A program made the translations under genes and the position numbers. From Verrucomicrobia bacterium UBA1200 (GTDB taxonomy: Bacteria > Verrucomicrobiota > Kiritimatiellia > RFP12 > UBA1067), in the NCBI GenBank assembly GCA_002309765.1, contig DBXY01000061.1, positions 2,768 through 56,798 of the forward strand: a DNA stretch of 54,031 bases, given 5' to 3'. Position 1 is the first letter of the stretch; each line of letters begins with the position of its first letter. The notes beneath the pieces were generated by a model. That model searched no databases and was not told where the DNA came from. It worked only from the letters and a program-made list of their open reading frames with translations. Shown piece after piece: positions 40,639-48,707 of this stretch.

Positions 40639-42507
40639 TTAATTTTCGTTCGAGTGCAGACCGCCGGATCCGCCGCTGAATGCGATGTTACCGTGCTCCG
40701 GATCTTCCGGCAGCGTTTGCGAACAACTCCAGATGCACGCCCCGCAGTGCACGCACTTCTCCCGGTCAAAAGCCGGAACGCCGTTATCCTCGCCCACGGT
40801 GATTGCCTGCGCAGAACAGATTTCGATGCAAGTGCGGGCCTGGCATTTGGCGCAAAGCTCCGGATGGACGAATGTCACGTGATCGGCAAACCCGCCGGCC
40901 GCCTGCACCTTGCCGCCTTTGAACAGCGCGTCCTGATGCGACATCAACAGATTTCCGTCCAACTTGATTTCCGGCCACCCCATCTTATTCATCACCGCAT
41001 CGTGCAGCGGCTTCTTGTCCTTGGCGCACTGCGCTTTGATGGACTCCAAATCCTCGCGGGTCAACTTATCGCAAATCAACGAATCGAGCGGCTTGATTTT
41101 ACGGGACGGCGGCACGGTCTTGCAGTTAACGTGCATAGCGCCTTTGGTAATGCCGCACATTCCGGTACCCATAACCCCCAACATCAGACTCTTCTGGAAT
41201 CCGTCGCGGGCGAACTTCGCCTGCTTCAATTCCTTATCCTGCACATCGGCCCGGCGACGGGCGACATACGCGGTCTCAAGATTTTCTTTGGTGAATTCTT
41301 TTCCGGATTTCAGCAACTCTATCACGCCTTCGGCCAACAGGACGCCGCTGCGCCAAGCCTCGTCAACTCCGGAGTTAGTCAAAACGTTCGTGGTTCCCGA
41401 CCCCTCGCCGATCCGAGCGTAACCGTCGCCGCACAGGAACGGCTCGCCGCGAACGCCGGACTCCTGCAACGATTTCGCGCCCCAGGAACGTAGCGAACCA
41501 CCATCGATATGCCGCCAAATGTACGGGTGCGTCATCCAATGCTGAAGATAACGGTAACTGGTGCGGATCGGGCTTTCCATCCAAGACGGGACAAAGATGC
41601 CCATTGACGCGGAACGGTCAGGATAAACGTAGAAGAAACCGAAAATCTCCGGTTCAGGATATCCCATCGTGTGGATAACCGTGCCCGCCGGGAGCGTGCA
41701 AGAATCCGGCAACTGCACCACCGCCTTCATGCCCACCGCCCAGTCGTGTTGGTGGTTGCCCTCCGGCAAACCGAAATGCTTGTCCAGCGCACGTCCGACC
41801 GGACCAACCGGGCCGTCGCCAACCACCGTCAACGCCGCATGGATATCCATCCCCGGCATATACATCATGCCGTCCGGGTTACCCTTCTTGTCCACCCCTT
41901 GATCCGCCAGACGCACCCCTACCACCTTGTCGCCGTCCAGCACCGGGGCGGCCACCGGCGTACCGGGCCAAATCTGCACCAAACCGGTCTCCATGAGTTT
42001 CGAACCAGCCCAAGAGATAAACGATCCCATTGACATCGTAAGCCCCGGCTCCTTGCGCAGGAACGGCGGAATCCAAGGCAACTCAGCGGCATGGAACTGA
42101 CGGCCTTTCATAACGCGCATCCCCGATCCCATCTTGAATGCGCCGCGCATGAACTTATCCGACCCCGACTGGCGTTCCGCGCCTATCGGGTCAAACATAT
42201 AGGCCATCGTCTCGCTGCAAACATCGGCGGCGTTGGGAATCTCCTTCGCCAAATCCAAATCGGGAAACGAAGCCCGGATTGAACGGCCGCTGGTAACCAC
42301 CCCGGACACGCCGAACCCGATATCGTCCGCACGCTCGTAACAGAGAATCTGCAACGGGCAACCGGGCATCACTTTACTCTCGATCGCCGGTGTCCCGTCA
42401 GGATTTACCAACGCCCTTGACAGGGTGGTCAGGAAACCGGCGTTAGCCGGGCCAAATCCGACACAGACGATATCCGCCTCCATAGTCTGTCTTTCGATTT
42501 CGCTCAT
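40639..42507 (-). CDS. ETF-ubiquinone oxidoreductase-like flavoprotein with ferredoxin domain
   Basis: A 622-aa FAD and iron-sulfur protein. It begins with a Rossmann segment (ADIVCVGFGPANAGFL) and continues with an FixC/ETF-QO body: MKGRQFHAAELPWIPPFLRK, PVGPVGRALDKHFGLPEGN and LCGDGYARIGEGSGTTNVLT. The last 80 residues hold cysteine sets CAKCQARTCIEIC and CVHCGACIWSC, as in the ETF-QO ferredoxin domain. It likely passes electrons between electron-transfer flavoprotein and a quinone. No etfAB genes are visible. The start ATG 42507 has GGGGAC upstream; M9 is an alternative. It follows the DUF1080 gene after 29 bases. Confidence 0.88.
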   Translation of the reverse strand: MSEIERQTMEADIVCVGFGPANAGFLTTLSRALVNPDGTPAIESKVMPGCPLQILCYERADDIGFGVSGVVTSGRSIRASFPDLDLAKEIPNAADVCSETMAYMFDPIGAERQSGSDKFMRGAFKMGSGMRVMKGRQFHAAELPWIPPFLRKEPGLTMSMGSFISWAGSKLMETGLVQIWPGTPVAAPVLDGDKVVGVRLADQGVDKKGNPDGMMYMPGMDIHAALTVVGDGPVGPVGRALDKHFGLPEGNHQHDWAVGMKAVVQLPDSCTLPAGTVIHTMGYPEPEIFGFFYVYPDRSASMGIFVPSWMESPIRTSYRYLQHWMTHPYIWRHIDGGSLRSWGAKSLQESGVRGEPFLCGDGYARIGEGSGTTNVLTNSGVDEAWRSGVLLAEGVIELLKSGKEFTKENLETAYVARRRADVQDKELKQAKFARDGFQKSLMLGVMGTGMCGITKGAMHVNCKTVPPSRKIKPLDSLICDKLTREDLESIKAQCAKDKKPLHDAVMNKMGWPEIKLDGNLLMSHQDALFKGGKVQAAGGFADHVTFVHPELCAKCQARTCIEICSAQAITVGEDNGVPAFDREKCVHCGACIWSCSQTLPEDPEHGNIAFSGGSGGLHSNEN

Positions 42508-42536
42508 TTTAGTCCCCGTGGTTTGAGTGCCCGGCG

Positions 42537-43316
42537 CTATTCCAGCACCTTTAATTCGATTTTACGGAAATCGCACGGTGCGCTTTCCGACTGTATGGAG
42601 ATCGTGCCCCGGTCAATCGCCAGTTTTCCGCCGTTGGCTTCGATTAACTTTTTGGCATCGCCGTCAGTAGGATCGTATTGCGGATGATCGTACTCCAAAA
42701 CGATTTTACCGTTGATGCGGTGAATGATTTTTTCTGAACCGCGCACCTCAACCTCGCCAGTGACCCAGACATCGCCGCGATAGGTCTCGGAAGTGGACGA
42801 CAGCCCGTGCGGGGTATAGAGTTTTCCGTCTTTCTCGACATTGGTTCCGGGAGTGCAAAGGTTAAGCGTGGAACGGGATCCGGTCTCAAACCCGCCAAGC
42901 AGTTGGACCTCAATCGACACCGGGAAATCCTGGTCCAAACGCATCGTGGCGGGGTCTTGCCCGTGCAACATTAAACCGTTGTTGCGCTTGGCCCACCCCG
43001 GACCGTCCTTTAACTGCTCGCCGACAAAGCGGTATTCGAAACGGAGCAGATAACGGCTGTAAGGCGTTTTGTAAAACAAATGCCCAAAGCGATTCTTGAA
43101 CTCTCCCTGATACTCATCGCCGTAACGCACTTTTAGCAAACCGTCCTCGACGCGGAAGGTATTAGCAAAGTTCTCCCCCAACGGATAACCCTTGATTTTC
43201 GGCGTCCAGCCGTCAAGGTTTTTACCGTTAAACAGCGGTATCCAACCCTCCTCAGCAAATGCCGGTACGCACAACAACGCCGCCGCCAATGCTGCAAACC
43301 AACCCTTACCACCCAT
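42537..43316 (-). CDS. Secreted DUF1080 protein (3-keto-disaccharide hydrolase-like)
   Basis: A 259-aa exported protein (signal MGGKGWFAALAAALLCVPAFA). The start of the mature part, GWIPLFNGKNLDGWTP, and the later RFEYRFVGEQ, NNGLMLHG, SIEVQLLGG and FRKIELKVLE segments mark the DUF1080 jelly-roll family, common in Planctomycetes and Verrucomicrobia. Some members hydrolyse 3-keto-disaccharides. ATG 43316 is 7 bases after AGGAG, so it is preferred to upstream frames at 43322 and 43346. Confidence 0.9.
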   Translation of the reverse strand: MGGKGWFAALAAALLCVPAFAEEGWIPLFNGKNLDGWTPKIKGYPLGENFANTFRVEDGLLKVRYGDEYQGEFKNRFGHLFYKTPYSRYLLRFEYRFVGEQLKDGPGWAKRNNGLMLHGQDPATMRLDQDFPVSIEVQLLGGFETGSRSTLNLCTPGTNVEKDGKLYTPHGLSSTSETYRGDVWVTGEVEVRGSEKIIHRINGKIVLEYDHPQYDPTDGDAKKLIEANGGKLAIDRGTISIQSESAPCDFRKIELKVLE

Positions 43317-43434
43317 AAACATTCTCCTGTTGTCGGCTATGCCCAAAACACCACTTAATAAAAATCAGCCTAATCATACCAAAAACCGCGACAATAATCC
43401 ATCGCTTTTTTCGGTTGCCGGCGCCGTTCGACCG

Positions 43435-44871
43435 TTACAGCGAAGCCAACTTTTTGGCAACCAGCCCGCCCACCACCTTGGGGTCGGCTTTGCCTTTGCT
43501 GAGCTTCATTACCTGCCCGACAAAAAATCCCGCCGCCGCCTTCTTGCCGGCCTTGTAGTCGGCCACCGATTTCGGGTTCGCCGCTATCGCTTGGTCCACA
43601 AACGCCTCCAACGCGGCAGTGTCACTCACCTGCCCCAACCCGCGCGACTCGACAATCTGCTTCGGGTCGCCGCCACGCTCGAAAATCTCCGGCAGCAACT
43701 CCTTCAGCGTCGGGCCGTTAATCACCCCGTCCGCCGAAAGGTCAACCAACGCGGCCAACGCGGCGGCGGGCATAGCGCACTCGCCGATTTCTTTGCCGCT
43801 GGCGTTCAACAGCGCCATGACGTCGCCGATGTACAGATTGCAAAGCTGTTTGGCGCGCTTGGCGTCCTTGAGCAGTTTGGCGGCGGACTCGAAATAATCC
43901 GCGTTCGCCTTGTCGGCGGAAAGCACATCGGCATCATATTCGGCAATACCGTATTGGGCGATCATCCGCTCCCGGCGGGCCGCTGGCAATTCCGGCAACT
44001 CACTGCGCCACTGCTCAATCTGTTCCGCGCTCAGCCGCACCGGAACCAGATCCGGCTCCGGGAAATAACGGTAGTCGTGGGCATTCTCCTTGCTTCGCAT
44101 CGAATGCGTCTCACCGGCGTCGGGATCCCACCGGCGAGTTTCCTGAATCACCGCGCCGCCCCGCGCCACCAGCGCGTTTTGCCGGGCAGTCTCATACTCC
44201 AATGCGGCATAGATGCCCTTGAAGGTGTTCATGTTTTTGATTTCAACCTTCGTACCCAGCTCGACCTGCCCCTCAGGTCTAATCGAGATGTTAACATCGG
44301 AGCGCATATTGCCCTCTTCAAGGTTGCAATCGCTCACTCCGGCATAAACCAATATCTGGCGCAACGCCTGCAGATACGACATCGCCTCGTCCGGGCTGGA
44401 GATGTCCGGCTCGCTGACAATCTCCATCAACGGAGTGCCGCCACGGTTGAAATCCACTCCGCTGAAGCGCGAGTAGTGGTTTATCTTAGCCGCGTCCTCT
44501 TCCAAATGAATATGGTTGATCCGTATGGTTTTTGGACCGTTCGGAGTCTGAATGGTCACCCCCCCGCCAAGGCACAACGGATGAACGTTTTGGGAGATTT
44601 GGTAATCCTTCGCCATGTCCGGGTAAAAATAATTCTTACGGTCAAAGGTGCTGAAGGTGTTGATCTCGCACCCCAGCATCATGCCGGACATCACCGTGAG
44701 TTTAATCGCCTCCTCGTTCATCACCGGCAGCGCCCCGGGATAGCCCAAGCAAACCGGGCAGACGTTGGTGTTGGGTTCGGCGCCGAACTGGAGCGAACAG
44801 CCGCAGAACATTTTCGTTCTGGTCTTCAACTGCACATGGGTCTCCAAACCGATCGTGGCAACCATCTTCAT
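43435..44871 (-). CDS. gatB: Aspartyl/glutamyl-tRNA amidotransferase subunit B
   Basis: A 478-aa subunit of the GatCAB complex, which converts Glu-tRNA(Gln) or Asp-tRNA(Asn) to the amide. Hallmarks are IGLETHVQLKTRTKMFCGC, the zinc Cys in VCPVCLGYPGALP, KNYFYPDMAKDYQISQ, GGTPLMEIVSEPD and the YqeY-like tail GQVMKLSKGKADP. The gatA and gatC genes are not in this window. It begins 3 bases after mazG ends, so translation is likely coupled. Confidence 0.98.
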   Translation of the reverse strand: MKMVATIGLETHVQLKTRTKMFCGCSLQFGAEPNTNVCPVCLGYPGALPVMNEEAIKLTVMSGMMLGCEINTFSTFDRKNYFYPDMAKDYQISQNVHPLCLGGGVTIQTPNGPKTIRINHIHLEEDAAKINHYSRFSGVDFNRGGTPLMEIVSEPDISSPDEAMSYLQALRQILVYAGVSDCNLEEGNMRSDVNISIRPEGQVELGTKVEIKNMNTFKGIYAALEYETARQNALVARGGAVIQETRRWDPDAGETHSMRSKENAHDYRYFPEPDLVPVRLSAEQIEQWRSELPELPAARRERMIAQYGIAEYDADVLSADKANADYFESAAKLLKDAKRAKQLCNLYIGDVMALLNASGKEIGECAMPAAALAALVDLSADGVINGPTLKELLPEIFERGGDPKQIVESRGLGQVSDTAALEAFVDQAIAANPKSVADYKAGKKAAAGFFVGQVMKLSKGKADPKVVGGLVAKKLASL

Positions 44872-44874
44872 TGT

Positions 44875-45681
44875 TCACTCTCCCTGGCGTTCGCGTTTTT
44901 TAACCTCGTCCCAAATCGCGTCCATCTCCTCCAGCGTGCAGTCGGACATCTCCTTGCCGCTAGCGCGTATCGCCTTCTCCACCGCCCGGAAACGCCGCGA
45001 AAATTTGCCGGTGGTGGCGTTTAGCGCGAATTCGGAATCGACGCCGATAAAGCGGCAGGTGTTGACCGCGGCGAAAAGCAGATCGCCCATCTCTTCCTCG
45101 ATATGCGCCCGGTCGCCGCTGGCAATCGCATCGCGCAGTTCGCGCAACTCTTCATCAACCTTGTCGAGCGCTCCTGACGAGTCCTTCCAGTCGAATCCCA
45201 CCCGCGATGCTTTGGCTTGGGTCCGTTGCGCTTTTATCAGGGCCGGCAGCGCGGTTGGCACCCCGTCCAGCGCGGAACGGTCCGGGTTCTTCTTTTTCTC
45301 GGTTTGCTTGATCTGTTCCCAGTTGCGGAGCACTTGTCCGGTACCGTCCACCTGCACATCGCCGAAAACGTGGGGATGGCGGCGGATCAGCTTGTCGCAA
45401 AGCGCGTTCGCGACATCGTTGAGGTTGAATTTGCCCTCTTCTTCGCGGATTTCGCACTGGAACACCACCTGAAGCAGCACATCTCCCAACTCTTCGCGGT
45501 GCAGGTCAAGATTGTCGCCGTCCATCGCGTCAAGCAGCTCATACGCCTCTTCCAGCAAACATGGCTTGAGCGTTTTAAGCGTCTGTTCGCGGTCCCATGG
45601 ACAGCCGCCCGGCGCCCGCAGGCGTTTCATCACCGCCACCAGCCGCTCCACTCCGGACAAATCAGTTTTCGTGTTTTCCAT
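44875..45681 (-). CDS. mazG: Nucleoside triphosphate pyrophosphohydrolase MazG
   Basis: A 268-aa house-cleaning NTP pyrophosphatase. Both MazG repeats are seen: the first with GGCPWDREQTLKTLKP, EEAYELLDA and EELGDVLLQVVF, the second with DEELRELRDA and EEEMGDLLFAAV, providing the ExxE...ExxD metal sets. Start ATG 45681 has GGAG 6 bases before it; the longer frame to 45747 is basic and non-homologous. It lies in a minus-strand run pfp, HAD-like, mazG, gatB. Confidence 0.96.
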   Translation of the reverse strand: MENTKTDLSGVERLVAVMKRLRAPGGCPWDREQTLKTLKPCLLEEAYELLDAMDGDNLDLHREELGDVLLQVVFQCEIREEEGKFNLNDVANALCDKLIRRHPHVFGDVQVDGTGQVLRNWEQIKQTEKKKNPDRSALDGVPTALPALIKAQRTQAKASRVGFDWKDSSGALDKVDEELRELRDAIASGDRAHIEEEMGDLLFAAVNTCRFIGVDSEFALNATTGKFSRRFRAVEKAIRASGKEMSDCTLEEMDAIWDEVKKRERQGE

Positions 45682-45760
45682 CGCTTCTCCAAAGCGCAAC
45701 CGCCGCAACCGCGGCAAGCGGGTTACGGCGGCGCGCAAACTGGCCAAGATTATCCCGCGG

Positions 45761-46444
45761 TTAAGCGCGGAGGATCATCAGAACGTCATCCACCTGTTGC
45801 GCCGCGTAATCGGCGATCAGCCGGTCGCAGCCGCTGTAATCCTGATACTCGGTGGACTTGTCGGGACGGGCCATCACGCCCATTCCGCAAGTCAGCGCGT
45901 TCTTGGCCGCGTAACCGCTGGCCACCACCGCCAGGGTCAGACGCTCGAACAAACTGTTCCGGCGCACGGCGCGGTGCAGGGTGTCCCAGCTGATGCTGCC
46001 GAAACCCGAAGCCGTGTCGTGGTAGAAGAACAATTCGCCGTTGTCAAGGTCGGAAAAGATTCCGCGCAGATCGTCTTCCTCAAGCCGGGAGACGATGACC
46101 ACCCGCAAATCGCGGGCCAACGCTTCCTTGATGAACTCCAGAAAACTGGCCGGAACTTTGTCCAGCCCATTCCGCAACGCCTCGGTGAAGGCTGCGTTAG
46201 TATCGGCGACCACCCCATTAACGTCAATGGTTGTTTCCAGACGTTCGGCGAGCGCGTTCAGCCCCGCCGAAAAGGAGCGTCCGTACAGACACCGCGCCAC
46301 CAAACCGAAATCGAGCGTGATGCCTTCTTTGTTCAAACGCTTGGCCAAGCAATCGAACAGCATCTGATGGCCATTCAACACGGCGAAGTCAAACTCCACC
46401 ATCACGCCCCGCTTGAGCTGCAGCTTTTCCGATGTATCACTCAT
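45761..46444 (-). CDS. HAD-like protein with altered motif I (probably inactive phosphatase)
   Basis: A 227-aa protein that follows the HAD layout: a first strand VMVEFDFAVLNG, a helical cap (~35-100), RVVIVSRLEED as motif II, and VVASGYAAKNALTCGMGVMA as the motif IV-like strand. In motif I the nucleophile Asp of DxD is replaced by Glu (EFD), and the Lys of motif III is not clear. So it may be a binding or regulatory relative. Position 9 bases after pfp and 79 bases before mazG suggests co-expression. Assignment is by pattern only. Confidence 0.55.
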   Translation of the reverse strand: MSDTSEKLQLKRGVMVEFDFAVLNGHQMLFDCLAKRLNKEGITLDFGLVARCLYGRSFSAGLNALAERLETTIDVNGVVADTNAAFTEALRNGLDKVPASFLEFIKEALARDLRVVIVSRLEEDDLRGIFSDLDNGELFFYHDTASGFGSISWDTLHRAVRRNSLFERLTLAVVASGYAAKNALTCGMGVMARPDKSTEYQDYSGCDRLIADYAAQQVDDVLMILRA

Positions 46445-46453
46445 ACCGGCTCC

Positions 46454-47680
46454 TTATTCGTCGGTTTTGACTTTGGCGCCCTTGACTTGCCCGATAGCAG
46501 CCAACAGGTCGTTGAACCAAGGCAAATCGATATCGAAGGGTTTGCCGCCCTTGATGCGCGGGAACTCGCAGGCGCGAAGCTCGCCGCCCTTGTTCTCGTC
46601 CTCGCCGATCACGCCGCCGACCCCGGCCAAGGCGCACTCGACCGCCTTTTTGGCGCAGGCTTGGATCAGCTCCAGATCTTTTGCTATCGGCGCGGCCGCC
46701 CGGCTGTAGTATCCGCTCTTCTGGACCATCGTCTTCTCCGCCCCCAGCATCTCGCCAAACTGTTTGGCGAACCAGCTGCCGACGTTGACTTTGTCCAGCC
46801 GCGGATGACCGAAAGCGTCACGCGGGACTTCCTCGCCCTTGGCTTCCAGCTCTTTGATGATCGCGTCAAGACACGCGCCCTCGGAGACAAAAATGTTCAC
46901 GCAATCGTTCTTGTCCATCACGGTGCGCAGGCGCGCCGCTTCGGACTGAACGTCAAACGCCATCTCCGGCACGTACACCGCATGAACGTCCTCGCGTTCG
47001 CGGGTAAGGCCGAATTCGGGAAGATAGTTCTTAGTGTCCATGAGCTTGCGGTAGGCCGCGGCGGTAGCAGCGGTGAGCCAACCGCAGTTGCGCCCCATCA
47101 CCTCATGCACAATCAGCATCCGCGGGTTGGCGGTGTTTTCCTTGACCACGTTGGAGAAGAACTTCGCGCCCTCCTCGGCGGCAGTCCAGGCGCCGAGCGA
47201 CTGGCGAATCGGATAAACGTCGTTGTCGATGGTCTTGGGCAAACCCACCACCGTCAACGGGTAATTGTTCTTGGCGAGGTACGCCGCCAGATCGGCGGCG
47301 GCGGTGTTGGTGTCGTCGCCGCCAATGGTGTGCAGCACGTCAACCCCGTCCTTCACCAGCTGGTCGGCGGCCACCTTCTGGGGGTCTTCGCCTTCCTTGA
47401 CCAAACCGCGCTTGACGCAATCCTTGACATTGGTGAGCTTGACGCGGCTGTTGCCGATGGGGCTGCCGCCATGCTCGGTCAGATACAACGCGTGTTTGCG
47501 GACTTCCGGGGTGACCTTAATGCTCTCGCCCTTCAACAACCCCTTATATCCGTTGATGTAACCGATGATTTCGACTTCCGGAGCAACCCGGGTGTATTCG
47601 TCAATCAGGAATCCGATTGCGGAACTAAGACACGGGGCCAAACCGCCGGCAGTAAGAATGCCAACTTTTTTCACGCTCAT
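46454..47680 (-). CDS. pfp: Pyrophosphate-dependent 6-phosphofructokinase
   Basis: A 408-aa glycolytic enzyme. The sequence has ILTAGGLAPCLSSAIG, HTIGGDDTNTAA (GGDD in place of ATP-PFK GGDGS) and VGLPKTIDNDVYP, where the Lys of PKTIDND is the mark of PPi-dependent PFK. Other segments VHEVMGRNCGWL and YVPEMAFDV fit the family. It catalyses reversible fructose 6-phosphate/1,6-bisphosphate conversion, saving ATP in anaerobes. AAGGAGAG lies before the ATG. It heads the pfp, HAD-like, mazG, gatB group, 40 bases after the NYN gene. Confidence 0.95.
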   Translation of the reverse strand: MSVKKVGILTAGGLAPCLSSAIGFLIDEYTRVAPEVEIIGYINGYKGLLKGESIKVTPEVRKHALYLTEHGGSPIGNSRVKLTNVKDCVKRGLVKEGEDPQKVAADQLVKDGVDVLHTIGGDDTNTAAADLAAYLAKNNYPLTVVGLPKTIDNDVYPIRQSLGAWTAAEEGAKFFSNVVKENTANPRMLIVHEVMGRNCGWLTAATAAAYRKLMDTKNYLPEFGLTREREDVHAVYVPEMAFDVQSEAARLRTVMDKNDCVNIFVSEGACLDAIIKELEAKGEEVPRDAFGHPRLDKVNVGSWFAKQFGEMLGAEKTMVQKSGYYSRAAAPIAKDLELIQACAKKAVECALAGVGGVIGEDENKGGELRACEFPRIKGGKPFDIDLPWFNDLLAAIGQVKGAKVKTDE

Positions 47681-47720
47681 GCTAAAACTCTCCTTTTATC
47701 ATAATGGAAATCGAAAACTT

Positions 47721-48569
47721 TTACACCCCGGCGCCGCTGTCGACAACCCGGCCCGCCGACGCGGCGGCCTCGTTCTCACGATGCTTGGAACGGCATTCGG
47801 AGCAATAGAAGAACGGCTTGTCCCAGGTGGTCTCCTCTTCGCGGCCGCAATTGTCGCAGACGCGCACCTGTTTGCGGTGTTCGTTGCGGCAAACGGAACA
47901 GAAGAAGTCGGGGCCGGCCCAGGTGGTCACCTCTTCGCGGCCGCAGTTCTTGCAGGTACGGGTTTGCTCTTCGCGAACCAGACGGATCTGCTGAGCGTGC
48001 TCGTCGAGGAACAACGGCGGCAAATCCTGAATGCCCGATGTCGTCAGCAGCATGGCGCTGGTAAGGAACTTGCCCTCGATGTTGTTCATCCCGACAATCT
48101 GCACCCGCTTACCCATCGAGCGCACCCGCTTCAGCAACGGAATGTAATCGGCGTCACCGCCGACCAACGTCGCGACATCGAACGCTCCCGGCTGCGCCGC
48201 GTAATAGAGCATCGAGGACGCCAACGCCACGTTCACCCACTTGTCATCGGGGCGGGCGTGCGGCTCTCGCCGGAAATCGATTTCCAGAATTTCCGTGTCA
48301 TACGCGCACTGCATCGACAGGAAATCGTAAAACGCCCGTTGTTTGGCCGGGTTGTACCCCTGCTTGTTCACCGGAATCGTGCCAAAATAGTTTGTGCGGA
48401 CAACATCAACCTCAGTATCCAACACATCCGCGATACCGTGAGCGATGATATCCGGGATCTGCTTGTAATCTATTTCAAACCCCGACTCCTCGCCAAGCGA
48501 CTCAAACAACACCTGCCGACTGTGATAAAGCCAGCTCCCATCCACAAAGATCATTGTCTTTACCGACAT
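47721..48569 (-). CDS. NYN-domain ribonuclease-like protein with two C-terminal zinc ribbons
   Basis: A 282-aa cytosolic protein. The NYN/PIN-like domain (1-165) shows FVDGSWLYHS (Asp 9-10), DKWVNVALASSMLYYA and LVGGDADYIPLLKRV, a complete acidic set for metal-dependent RNA cleavage. Two near-copy zinc ribbons follow: CKNCGREEVTTWAGPDFFCS then VCRNEH, and CDNCGREEETTWDKPFFYCS then ECRSKH. They are like those added to LabA/DUF88 proteins and might bind RNA or protein. AAGGATA precedes the ATG; a promoter is seen at 48650-48678. Target unknown. Confidence 0.85.
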   Translation of the reverse strand: MSVKTMIFVDGSWLYHSRQVLFESLGEESGFEIDYKQIPDIIAHGIADVLDTEVDVVRTNYFGTIPVNKQGYNPAKQRAFYDFLSMQCAYDTEILEIDFRREPHARPDDKWVNVALASSMLYYAAQPGAFDVATLVGGDADYIPLLKRVRSMGKRVQIVGMNNIEGKFLTSAMLLTTSGIQDLPPLFLDEHAQQIRLVREEQTRTCKNCGREEVTTWAGPDFFCSVCRNEHRKQVRVCDNCGREEETTWDKPFFYCSECRSKHRENEAAASAGRVVDSGAGV

Positions 48570-48649
48570 TATCCTTACCTCTGTTTTTGTTAACTATTTC
48601 TCTGCCCAAACAAGGAAACTCCCCTTGTTGTACAGAAAAGTTTGCCCAT

Positions 48650-48678
48650 ATTATCCCACAAACCGCGGGAAAAGTCCA
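48650..48678 (-). promoter_or_regulatory. Candidate promoter before the NYN gene
   Basis: Minus-strand -35 TGGACT (48678-48673), 17-base spacer, -10 GATAAT (48655-48650). The ~75-base leader contains a small inverted repeat AACAAGG...CCTTGTT (48609-48629). Confidence 0.45.
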
Positions 48679-48707
48679 TAAAAAAACGGATGCGTCCGTT
48701 TTACCCG

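Noticed and set aside
43192..45024. 610-codon plus-strand ORF opposite gatB
   Set aside because: gatB is certain by motifs; the opposing frame has only Arg/Leu/His-rich shadow sequence.
45512..47704. 730-codon plus-strand ORF opposite mazG, the HAD-like gene and pfp
   Set aside because: It overlaps three well-identified genes on the other strand, has low-complexity composition typical of antisense frames in GC-rich DNA, and shows no domain or ribosome site.
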